In this document: positions 1-6,388 of the stretch, piece by piece | Layout of the letters: the number at the start of each line of letters is the position of its first letter | How positions within the stretch are numbered: position 1 is the first letter of the stretch | From: Bacillota bacterium | GTDB taxonomy: Bacteria > Bacillota > Clostridia > Christensenellales > SZUA-584 | Length of the DNA: 26,016 nucleotides | Assembly: GCA_023397655.1 (NCBI GenBank) | Contig: JAEWTW010000044.1 | Coordinates: 1-26,016 of the forward strand | Direction of reading: 5' to 3' | Position numbers and translations under genes: made by a program | Notes under the pieces: model-generated | What the model was told of the DNA's origin: nothing | What the model saw: only the letters and a program-made list of their open reading frames with translations | The model's database searches: none

Positions 1-223
1 GTTCCAGCCAGATGCGTACTCTTCGATACCCATAAGTACCTCTTGTTTCCTTCTGGCACTGGGCAATCTGTTCAGCCAGCGCCTTTTCCGCGCTATAAAC
101 TGCCTGTCGATTAAGAAATGCATAGTATCCACTTCTGGACACCTCAAAGAATTCGCACATCTGTTTAACCGGATACTTATCTGAATGTCGTTGTATGGCG
201 ATATATTTGATTTCTGGCCTCAC
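1..223 (-). CDS. IS3-family transposase OrfB, N-terminal part (partial)
   Basis: Reading leftward in the -1 frame relative to orfA, the sequence gives an OrfB-like N-terminus: a region with YPVKQMCEFFEVSRSGYY followed by a stretch ending GTYGYRRVRIWLE at the window edge. This helical region precedes the DDE integrase core in IS3-family OrfB; the core itself is not in the window. OrfB is normally made as an OrfAB fusion by -1 frameshifting. The frames here are offset by -1, as expected, but I see no A6G slippery heptamer. A U-rich run near 243-252 or re-initiation at GTG 221-223, which overlaps the orfA stop, are alternatives. Partial only because of the window edge. Confidence 0.88.
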   Translation of the reverse strand, partial: MRPEIKYIAIQRHSDKYPVKQMCEFFEVSRSGYYAFLNRQAVYSAEKALAEQIAQCQKETRGTYGYRRVRIWLE

Positions 224-516
224 ATCCTTCCAGCAGCTTGAAGAAAAGACCGGTACAGTTCCACTTCCCGCTCAAGTTCTCTTATACGCAATGCCATAGC
301 CTCTCTTTCACCGATTGGACTATTACGAGGCCTACCCCTACGCTTGGGAACCTTAGGTAATCCCTTTTGGCGGTGTTTGTATCTGCTAATCCAGTTCTTG
401 ATCTGTGTCTTTTCTAGACCAAGGGCATCAGCAATTTGTTGTCTTGTGTATCCTTCGTTACGCATTCTTATTATTATGGGTGTAAATCTCTCTATGTTTG
501 TCCATTTCCGCTTCAA
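220..516 (-). CDS. IS3-family transposase OrfA (helix-turn-helix)
   Basis: A 98-residue protein of the usual OrfA size. Residues 20-45 form a helix-turn-helix with GYTRQQIADALGLEKTQIKN, expected to bind the IS ends. A basic KRRGRPR segment follows, then a leucine-zipper-like helix (IRELEREVELYRSFL) of the kind used for OrfA/OrfAB dimerisation. The start is TTG at 516, chosen because an AGGAGG lies 8 bases upstream and no ATG fits. That ribosome site is inside a hairpin (525-555). The gene ends at TGA 220-222, overlapping the orfB frame. An identical start occurs in the copy at the right end of the window. Confidence 0.92.
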   Translation of the reverse strand: MKRKWTNIERFTPIIIRMRNEGYTRQQIADALGLEKTQIKNWISRYKHRQKGLPKVPKRRGRPRNSPIGEREAMALRIRELEREVELYRSFLQAAGRM

Positions 517-524
517 AATAAATA

Positions 525-555
525 CCTCCTGTTACAGTTATCCTACAACAGGAGG
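525..555 (-). promoter_or_regulatory. Hairpin sequestering the transposase ribosome binding site
   Basis: Perfect 9-base inverted repeats CCTCCTGTT / AACAGGAGG separated by 13 bases lie just upstream of orfA. One arm is the AGGAGG ribosome binding site itself, so a transcript entering from outside the element would fold and hide it. A transcript starting inside the hairpin would lack one arm and be translated. Such hairpins are a known way IS elements limit activation by read-through. The structure is seen directly; the function is inferred. Confidence 0.65.
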
Positions 556-699
556 CTTTTTCTCTCAATGTCCGTTTTTCAGGGTTCAGTCCGTTTGCGG
601 AGGATTTTTTTGTTCCGGAAAGGAGGAGGCAGAACCGCACAGCCGTTCTGCCCTGTATAGACGTGGGAGTATATATCATAATAAATCTATAATAAGGAC

Positions 700-728
700 T
701 TGTAAAACTTAACAATTGGATATATAAT
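700..728 (+). promoter_or_regulatory. Probable sigma-A promoter for the BIG2/dockerin protein
   Basis: TTGTAA at 700-705 and a perfect TATAAT at 723-728 are separated by 17 bases. The expected start is about 75 bases ahead of the gene at 812. The rest of 593-811 holds no convincing gene. A GCAGAAC/GTTCTGC inverted repeat near 630-655 lacks a T run, so I do not call it a terminator. Confidence 0.65.
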
Positions 729-811
729 GTTACGAAATAATGACGTTCATTTCGCAGGTATTATCTCCATCATATTTATTATCGATTACACAAAGCATTT
801 GAAGGAGATCA

Positions 812-2692
812 TTGAACAGGAACATGGGTATCGTTACTGCCAGAAGAAAATCAAAGATATTGGCTATTGTCATTTGGCTCCTCATCATCGGCCTTTCTGG
901 ATCGGTGCTGCTTTGGCCTGCGCCCTCGGCGTACGCGGCGGATTACGAGGGGGAGCCAGAGGAGGAATCCGTACTGGCAACCGGTCTTGTGATCGACACG
1001 GCCGGGCTGAATCTCTACGTGGGCGACGAAGTAGCGCTGACCGTTACAATCCAGCCGGAAGAGGCAGACAGCCTGCCGCTGGAGTGGACAAGCAGTGATG
1101 AGGACGTCGCGTCAGTTGACGAAGACGGGCTGATCACGGCAGTCAGCGAAGGCAGTGCGGTTATCACCGTAACAGGCGGCGGTATGACGGATACCTGCGA
1201 TGTGACGGTAACGGACGCTCCGGCTTATACAATACTGCTGGCGAGCGACGAGGTGACGTTAGCCCAGCACGACATGATGTCGCTGGAGATAGCCAGCGGA
1301 CTGGAGGCTTTGGGCGCTGAGGATCTTGAGTGGACAAGCAGCGATCCGGAGGTGGCGTCCGTGGACGCGTCGGGCAACGTGACGGCCTGCTGTCCGGGTG
1401 AGGCCACGGTTTCCGTTTCCGACGGCTTTGTGACGGATGTCTGCACCGTCCGGGTGGTGCCGTGCGAAATACTTACCAGCTGTTATCAGGTGGACAGAGA
1501 CGGCGGCATACTGAAGGGCGTGCGGCTGAATACAACGGTGGATGGTCTCAAAACCGCGCTGGACAATGGTGCTGATTATATTGAAGTGTACAGCGGCGGC
1601 GAGGTGGTCGAGTTCGGCCGGGTGGGTACCGGCATGGTGGTCAGACTCATTGTCAACAAAGCGGTGAAAGACGAGCTGACCGTCAGCGTTGCGGGTGACG
1701 TTAACGGTGACGGACTGACGAGCATATTTGAATATACGATGGCGCGTATGTATCTGCTGGGACAGGACACTTCCGATACGAATCCGGCGCTTTACGACCT
1801 CAACACGGACGGGCGTGTAAGTATCACGGACTATACGCTGATCCGGCTCAGCATACTGGGCATCAGCCCGGAGGACAATCTCGCCGGTTTTCCCGATATG
1901 CTGCCGGCGCTGAAAGCATCCGCCTTGGGCTGCAGTGCCAAGCTGTCTTGGGACGGCATTCCGAACGCGGGCGGGTATGAGCTGCAAAGGTCGAAATCTG
2001 CATCCGGCCCGTTTGAGCCGGTGGGCACCGCGGGCGGCGGAGCCGTAAGCTTCACGGACGACATGCTGGCCATGGACAGCTCGTATTATTACAGGATGCT
2101 GGCCTACAGGCTGGTGGGAGACGTGCGCGTTGATACGCAGTACTCCGAGACCAAAGCGATCTCGACACCGGAATATACGGTGTATTATCAGGGCGACTCC
2201 AAATGGGGTTTTTCCAGCTCGGTACGGAAGAAAGCCTGTATGGTGACCGCATTTGCCATCACTGTCAACAATATGGGCACGTCCTGTACACCGCCGGACA
2301 TCTACAAGTCCAACGGCAACCAGACCCCCATAAAATTTGATAAACTGAAGAATAACTTTAGCGTGAAGCCGGTGAGCGCTCTTGGCTCCTCATCCAAATA
2401 CCTGTCCAACTTCGATGGGACCTACACATACATTAAGAGCGCGTCGTCGAATTACGAGGCAGCGGTGAAGGAAGCGCTGGCGCGCAATCCGGAAGGCGTG
2501 ATACTCTATTTCAAGAAGGGGAGTGACGCGCACGCGGTGGTGGCCTGCAAGCTGGACAACGGTAAGATATACTACAGCGATCCGGGGCGTAACCGGACGA
2601 CGCTGGTGGACTTCTCCGAAACGTGGTGCAAGGTGGGGCACAACATGAGTTACAAGCATCTGGCGTACATGATTGCACTGGACAGGGTATAA
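812..2692 (+). CDS. Secreted multidomain protein: BIG2 repeats, dockerin-like domain, C39-like peptidase
   Basis: A 626-residue exported protein. A basic N-terminus and hydrophobic stretch ending near SAYAA form a signal peptide. Two bacterial Ig-like (BIG2) domains follow at about 55-135 and 138-217, each with the WTSSD.EVASVD pattern. A dockerin-like pair of calcium loops (DVNGDGLTSIFEY near 296, DLNTDGRVSITDY near 329) comes next, then a fibronectin-III-like region (about 365-450). The last 170 residues resemble the peptidase C39-like family: Cys476 in KKACMVTAF, His574 in DAHAVV and Asp590 in YYSDPG would form the catalytic set. The role could be cell-surface or scaffold-attached proteolysis, but the substrate is unknown. 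The start is TTG at 812 with AAGGAG only 4 bases upstream. The in-frame ATG at 824 is 16 bases from it, so the exact start is uncertain. Confidence 0.85.
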   Translation: MNRNMGIVTARRKSKILAIVIWLLIIGLSGSVLLWPAPSAYAADYEGEPEEESVLATGLVIDTAGLNLYVGDEVALTVTIQPEEADSLPLEWTSSDEDVASVDEDGLITAVSEGSAVITVTGGGMTDTCDVTVTDAPAYTILLASDEVTLAQHDMMSLEIASGLEALGAEDLEWTSSDPEVASVDASGNVTACCPGEATVSVSDGFVTDVCTVRVVPCEILTSCYQVDRDGGILKGVRLNTTVDGLKTALDNGADYIEVYSGGEVVEFGRVGTGMVVRLIVNKAVKDELTVSVAGDVNGDGLTSIFEYTMARMYLLGQDTSDTNPALYDLNTDGRVSITDYTLIRLSILGISPEDNLAGFPDMLPALKASALGCSAKLSWDGIPNAGGYELQRSKSASGPFEPVGTAGGGAVSFTDDMLAMDSSYYYRMLAYRLVGDVRVDTQYSETKAISTPEYTVYYQGDSKWGFSSSVRKKACMVTAFAITVNNMGTSCTPPDIYKSNGNQTPIKFDKLKNNFSVKPVSALGSSSKYLSNFDGTYTYIKSASSNYEAAVKEALARNPEGVILYFKKGSDAHAVVACKLDNGKIYYSDPGRNRTTLVDFSETWCKVGHNMSYKHLAYMIALDRV

Positions 2693-2712
2693 CAGGCAAC
2701 AAAGAACGATAT

Positions 2713-2746
2713 AAGACGCGCACCAACGTAATGCGCGTCTTTTTTA
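2713..2746 (+). terminator. Intrinsic terminator
   Basis: AAGACGCGCA (2713-2722) pairs with TGCGCGTCTT (2732-2741) around a 9-base loop and is followed by a T run. It ends the BIG2/dockerin gene. On the other strand the stem is also followed by several T residues, so it may serve the convergent MORN gene too, though the stem lies beyond that gene's stop by only 20 bases. Confidence 0.85.
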
Positions 2747-2766
2747 TTGCAGAATATTACGGCATT

Positions 2767-3726
2767 TTAGTCTAGCATCTCCACGCTCCATGCTTCAAGG
2801 AGAGGGACTGTCAGCGTATCGCCGTCCACGGTGTTGTAAGTATACAGATATTCGGTCGTACCGTAGATGGTGGCTGTCTCACCTTCAGCCGGCGGCTTCT
2901 CACCAATGCTGAGAGCGTAGAACACGCATATGATGTGCTCAGTATCTCGAACGTCGCCTTCATAAATCAGCATATCGCAGAAGCTAGGATTCGTATCTGC
3001 CGGATAATAGTAAACATCGAAAATCTCGCCTTCGGTTACTACCCGCATGCTGACCTCTTCTTGACAACTGCCATACAAATCGCCGATGTCCAGCGGAACA
3101 GACTGATCCATGAATGCACCGACCCGGGCGGTGCGGTCATCAGCGCTTTCGTTGATAAGCCCATTCTGAAAGCTGCCGCTATAGACGATCTCATTGTGCT
3201 GATTGTAATATGTACCCTGGCCATTATACTCACTATCCAGATAACCGCCTTCATACTGAATGGCACCGTACCAGCTCTCCCAACCCTCGCCGTTGAGGTA
3301 ATCGTTATTATACTCGCCTCCTTCGGTAAAGCCGTCTGCCCACTCCGTTGTTCCGTTGCCGTTGAAGTGTCCGTTCACCCACTGTCCGGTGTATGTCCAG
3401 GCGACGCTGTCACTGTTTTCGGTCGTGAAGGTACCGTTCCCTTCCGGCAGGCCATTCACCATGTCGCCGGTGTACAAACCGGTGCGTTCGCCAAAGGCGA
3501 ATGGCAGCGTCAGCGTCATGTCCGTGACAGATTCAATGACCGCTACGGGCTCATTCGTCGGCAAGGGGACAAGTCCGGTGGGTTCGGGTAAAGAGACATC
3601 GGAAGATGCGGATGGTTCTCCCCATTTAACGTTCGGGTCGTCACGAGGGAAGGAGACGGGGTAGGAGCAGGCCGAGGCGGCGATGCAAAGGCATACAGCC
3701 AGCGCTGCAATATACAATCGTTTCAT
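2767..3726 (-). CDS. MORN-repeat lipoprotein
   Basis: A 319-residue protein starting at ATG 3724-3726, chosen because AAGGAGT lies just upstream and the N-terminus MKRLYIAALAVCLCIAASAC is a lipoprotein signal with lipobox AASAC. A longer in-frame start at 3774 would bury that signal. After a Pro/Ser-rich spacer, about residues 85-190 contain four or five MORN-type repeats (YTGDMVNGLPEGNGTF, YTGQWVNGHFNGNGT, YEGGYLDSEYNGQGTYY, YSGSFQNGLIN). The C-terminal 110 residues are a separate region I do not recognise. MORN repeats are beta-hairpin modules; in bacteria they occur in surface proteins of mostly unknown role. It is convergent with the upstream gene and divergent from the DnaJ-like gene. 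No substrate or partner can be inferred. Confidence 0.85.
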   Translation of the reverse strand: MKRLYIAALAVCLCIAASACSYPVSFPRDDPNVKWGEPSASSDVSLPEPTGLVPLPTNEPVAVIESVTDMTLTLPFAFGERTGLYTGDMVNGLPEGNGTFTTENSDSVAWTYTGQWVNGHFNGNGTTEWADGFTEGGEYNNDYLNGEGWESWYGAIQYEGGYLDSEYNGQGTYYNQHNEIVYSGSFQNGLINESADDRTARVGAFMDQSVPLDIGDLYGSCQEEVSMRVVTEGEIFDVYYYPADTNPSFCDMLIYEGDVRDTEHIICVFYALSIGEKPPAEGETATIYGTTEYLYTYNTVDGDTLTVPLLEAWSVEMLD

Positions 3727-3879
3727 GGATGACTCCTTTCTGAACGGAAATATGAACCCTCTTTCCTTATGCATATTGCTATATTCATTCTACTATATGT
3801 CTTGAAAAATGAATATATAGAGACTGGGCAAAACGGTATGAATGAATGAGAAAAATTACAAAATAATGAGATAGACCTC

Positions 3880-3908
3880 TTGCAATTATAATGATAAAGT
3901 ATTATATT
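3880..3908 (+). promoter_or_regulatory. Probable sigma-A promoter of the DnaJ-like gene
   Basis: TTGCAA at 3880-3885 and TATATT at 3903-3908 are 17 bases apart. The start would fall near 3915, directly at the CtsR-like operator. The rest of 3727-3988, the divergent region shared with the MORN gene, shows nothing else I can support. Confidence 0.6.
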
Positions 3909-3917
3909 GTAACTAAA

Positions 3918-3934
3918 GATCAAAGAAGGTCAAA
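3918..3934 (+). promoter_or_regulatory. CtsR-like operator
   Basis: GATCAAA-GAA-GGTCAAA is a direct repeat of heptamers with a 3-base spacer. The CtsR consensus in low-GC Gram-positives is RGTCAAA-NAN-RGTCAAA. The second half matches fully, the spacer fits NAN and the first half has one mismatch. It lies just after the predicted -10 box, where a bound repressor would block initiation. CtsR represses class III heat-shock genes (clp genes and relatives) until heat inactivates it. ctsR itself is not in the window. Confidence 0.65.
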
Positions 3935-3988
3935 GTCATATCCATGCCGTTTGAGTACGGTGTTTTTGTGAAAGGAGGGATATGACCT

Positions 3989-4972
3989 ATGCAATACAAG
4001 GATTATTACGCGATACTCGGCGTCGAGAAGACAGCGTCCAAGGACGAGATCAAAAAGGCGTACCGCAAGCTCGCCAAGCAGCACCATCCGGACACGAACA
4101 AAGGCAACAAAGCCTCGGAGGATAAGTTCAAGGAGATCAGCGAGGCATATGAGGTGCTGGGGGACGACGAGAAACGCAAAAAATACGATATGTTCGGAAA
4201 CCAGGCGCAGTACTCCAACGGCGCTGATTTTGATCCGTCGCAATACGGTTTTAACGGCGGCAATGTGCGCTACGAATACGCAGGAGGCGGAGACCACAGC
4301 GACTTTTTCAACATGTTTTTCTCGGACGCGTTTGATCTCTCGTCCCTGTTCGGTGGGGGCGGCCGAGGCGGGCGCAGCTCGTCGCGCGTCTATCAGGGCG
4401 ATGATATAAGCGACCTGTTTGAGGGAACTGGAGCGGGGCGTACGCCGCGTGTGCGCGACGGCCAGCACATAGAGGCGGAGATTGAGATTACGCCTGAGGA
4501 GGGTGCGGCGGGTACGGAGAAGCGCATTGCGCTGCAGACCGATACTGGGACGCGCACCATCAACTTTAAGGTGCCCAAGGGTGTGAAAGACGGCGAAACC
4601 ATCCGCCTGAAAGGGCAGGGGCATCCGGGCAGTAACGGCGGTCAGACAGGTGACCTGCGGATGACGGTGCGTCTGGTGTCCGGCGGACGGTTTGCGCTGG
4701 AGGACGGGCATCTGGTGACGACGCTGGACGTTTTCCCGTGGGACGCGGGGCTGGGCGCGAAGATGAACGTGGATACGCTTGACGGACGCATCGCCGTGAA
4801 GGTGCCCGCGGGTGTTCAGACAGGCAGCAAGATCCGCATAGCGGGCAAGGGTTACCCCAGCCGCGACGGCTCCCGCGGCGACATGTATATCAAGGTGCGC
4901 CTCGTGAACCCCGCGCATCTGACTTCTGAGCAAAAAGCGCTCTATGAGAAGCTGAAAGAGACTGTGAAATGA
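3989..4972 (+). CDS. Type II DnaJ-like co-chaperone (CbpA-like)
   Basis: A 327-residue J-domain protein. The J domain covers residues 1-68 with the HPD motif at 33-35, which stimulates DnaK ATP hydrolysis. A Gly/Arg/Ser-rich region around 120-135 follows, then two C-terminal substrate-binding beta domains (about 155-320) with FKVPKGVKDGETIRLKGQG and VKVPAGVQTGSKIRIAGKG. There are no CxxCxGxG zinc repeats, so this is the type II (CbpA/DnaJB) class rather than canonical DnaJ. AGGAGG lies 10 bases before the ATG. Predicted control is by the CtsR-like site upstream. It should deliver clients to DnaK, and ClpB encoded 1.4 kb downstream works with the same system in disaggregation. Confidence 0.93.
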   Translation: MQYKDYYAILGVEKTASKDEIKKAYRKLAKQHHPDTNKGNKASEDKFKEISEAYEVLGDDEKRKKYDMFGNQAQYSNGADFDPSQYGFNGGNVRYEYAGGGDHSDFFNMFFSDAFDLSSLFGGGGRGGRSSSRVYQGDDISDLFEGTGAGRTPRVRDGQHIEAEIEITPEEGAAGTEKRIALQTDTGTRTINFKVPKGVKDGETIRLKGQGHPGSNGGQTGDLRMTVRLVSGGRFALEDGHLVTTLDVFPWDAGLGAKMNVDTLDGRIAVKVPAGVQTGSKIRIAGKGYPSRDGSRGDMYIKVRLVNPAHLTSEQKALYEKLKETVK

Positions 4973-5006
4973 GCGCTGGACACCCTAAGGTCACGAGGGC
5001 GCTGTT

Positions 5007-6089
5007 TCAGGTGATATACCGGTGAATGAAGGGAATGCGGCGGATCAGCCACGAGGACGCCATGCTGAGCAGGAAGATAGCCAGCGTGAGCGCCGGAACG
5101 GCGGCGATGGTGTTGAAAGCAGTGGAATGGATGCCGACATCGTAGAGCGCGCTGAGAAAGAAGTCGTGCACCAGATACGCGCCGAAGGTTAAGGCTGACA
5201 GGCGCTGTATGAAGCGCTGATGCCGCACCGCCCAGCGCCACCGGGGTGCATGGTGCCTGAAAAACAGGAAGATGGCTGAAGCGGAGAGTAAAGTGGGCAG
5301 ACCGAGGTAGCCGTACAGCTTGGCAGTTGGCTCGTTCGCCTGAAGCGAGTAGAGCGCACAGACCACGATGCAGGCCAGTATGCCGAAGAAGCCCAGCGCG
5401 TAGGCCGTTCTGCGAAACCTTTTGGAAAATCCGCGGGAGTGCAGCCAGTGGCCCAGCACGAAATAACCGGCATAACCGGTCACGACTTCCATCACGACCG
5501 CGGTCTGCAGTATGTCGGTATATGGTATCTCGAACTGCTGGAGTGTGGGCAGGGCAGCGCCGAATATCAGGAACAGTATGAGGAAGTACCGGGTGGTTTC
5601 TGGCTTTTGGGCGATCTGCCGAAGCAGCGGCGTGAGTATGTACATACCCGCCAGCACGGGCAGGAACCAGAGGTGGTAGTGGCTCTCGATGGTCTTTTGC
5701 AGTATGAACAGCAGCGCGCCGGGAAGCGCGAGAACTTCTCCTGACGTCAGGTAACTCTTGACCGCGTAAGCGAGTGACCAGAACAGGTAAGCGGCGACGA
5801 TGCGCAGCAGGTACTTCTTATACAGTGTCTTCAGCGTTATCGGCTTGTCCGGGTTCAGGAAGGATGCGCCGCTGATCATGAAGAACGCGGGGACGCAGAA
5901 GCAGACGATGCTGTCGTAGATGTTCAGCACCTGCCAGCGGAAGTCGGCGGGCGCCAGCGTATACCAGTTGTCCGCGGAGACATGGCACATGATGACCGCC
6001 AGACAGGCGACGATCCTGAGCAGATCGAGATAGACGAAACGGGGCGGGGCCAGCGATGGTGCCGGCTCAGAGGAAACGGATGCTTTCAT
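5007..6089 (-). CDS. Membrane acyltransferase, acyltransferase-3 family
   Basis: A 360-residue integral membrane protein with about ten hydrophobic segments. The N-terminal YLDLLRIVACLAVIMCHVSA matches the acyltransferase-3 family pattern, in which an Arg after the first helix's start and a conserved His (CHVS) are functionally important. VPAFFMISGASFL and HLWFLPVLAGMY are further family landmarks. Relatives (OafA, WecH and similar) O-acetylate cell-surface sugars or peptidoglycan; the acceptor cannot be told. GGAGG lies 5-6 bases before the ATG. The gene is transcribed against its neighbours, ending 34 bases from the DnaJ-like gene, and appears monocistronic. Confidence 0.9.
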   Translation of the reverse strand: MKASVSSEPAPSLAPPRFVYLDLLRIVACLAVIMCHVSADNWYTLAPADFRWQVLNIYDSIVCFCVPAFFMISGASFLNPDKPITLKTLYKKYLLRIVAAYLFWSLAYAVKSYLTSGEVLALPGALLFILQKTIESHYHLWFLPVLAGMYILTPLLRQIAQKPETTRYFLILFLIFGAALPTLQQFEIPYTDILQTAVVMEVVTGYAGYFVLGHWLHSRGFSKRFRRTAYALGFFGILACIVVCALYSLQANEPTAKLYGYLGLPTLLSASAIFLFFRHHAPRWRWAVRHQRFIQRLSALTFGAYLVHDFFLSALYDVGIHSTAFNTIAAVPALTLAIFLLSMASSWLIRRIPFIHRYIT

Positions 6090-6124
6090 AAGGCCTCCGG
6101 ATTCGGGAAAACGGTTATGAAGGT

Positions 6125-6154
6125 ATTATAACATCAGGTATAAAATGGGGACAA
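6125..6154 (-). promoter_or_regulatory. Probable promoter of the acyltransferase gene
   Basis: On the minus strand TTGTCC (6154-6149) and a perfect TATAAT (6130-6125) are 18 bases apart, about 36 bases ahead of the ATG at 6089. Confidence 0.65.
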
Positions 6155-6214
6155 CGCGATAAAATAGCGCAATTTGGAATAATAACAGGAAACAGGGCTC
6201 GGAGAGGAGTTATT

Positions 6215-6334
6215 GTGAAGGTGTACACCTCATCAGAGAGAGCCAATATGTACGAAAAATGCGTTAAGCATTTTTCCAGTGGGATTCCAAAGGGATGCAT
6301 CCCTTTGGTGGGGTTTCAGGGGCAAAGCCCCTGA
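6215..6334 (+). pseudogene. Short reading frame, possible remnant of a gene start
   Basis: A strong ribosome-site-like GGAGAGGAG (6201-6209) precedes a GTG at 6215 that opens a 39-codon frame ending at TGA 6332-6334. The first 24 residues (VKVYTSSERANMYEKCVKHF then SSGI) have normal protein composition. The remaining third is encoded by the palindromic repeat at 6281-6340. It could be the 5' remnant of a gene whose body was lost when the repeat arrived, a tiny real gene, or chance. The codons also overlap a perfect 12-base palindrome AGGTGTACACCT (6219-6230). I do not recognise a family with confidence. Confidence 0.3.
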
Positions 6335-6340
6335 GGTCTT
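6281..6340 (+). repeat. Palindromic intergenic repeat, copy 1
   Basis: Contains a perfect 22-base palindrome at 6287-6308 (centre GGGATGCATCCC) and a hairpin CAGGGGC-AAA-GCCCCTG at 6317-6333. Read in this orientation it aligns along its length with the reverse complement of 8992-9059: GGGATT, AAAGGGA...TCCCTTTGG, a G-rich linker, a GC hairpin, then GGTCTT. It is a REP-like element with two stems. Confidence 0.75.
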
Positions 6341-6388
6341 AAATCCAATAAAAGAAACAACAACCTTGACGGAGGAGGACAGATAGAT

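Larger units (their letters stand above)
1..592 (-). mobile_element. IS3-family (IS150-like) insertion sequence, cut by window start
   Basis: Overlapping orfA and the start of orfB read leftward, the usual IS3 arrangement. The element's 5' terminus is taken as the point where identity with the second copy at 25893 ends: both share an end beginning GGACTGAACCCTGAAAAACG, while the next outer base differs (C here, T in the other copy). The style of this end, with an internal GGACA, fits IS150-type ends as I remember them. The other terminus and the target duplication lie outside the window. Family assignment is firm; subgroup is inference. Confidence 0.93.

Noticed and set aside
630..655. Inverted repeat GCAGAAC/GTTCTGC upstream of the BIG2/dockerin gene
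   Set aside because: No T run on either strand and no nearby gene that would use it.
727..1098. 123-codon plus-strand frame overlapping the start of the BIG2/dockerin gene
   Set aside because: Out of frame with the conserved protein, no ribosome site, and an Arg/Gly-rich shadow composition.
3920..4933. 337-codon frame opposite the DnaJ-like gene
   Set aside because: Antisense shadow; the plus-strand gene has HPD, conserved domains and a good ribosome site.
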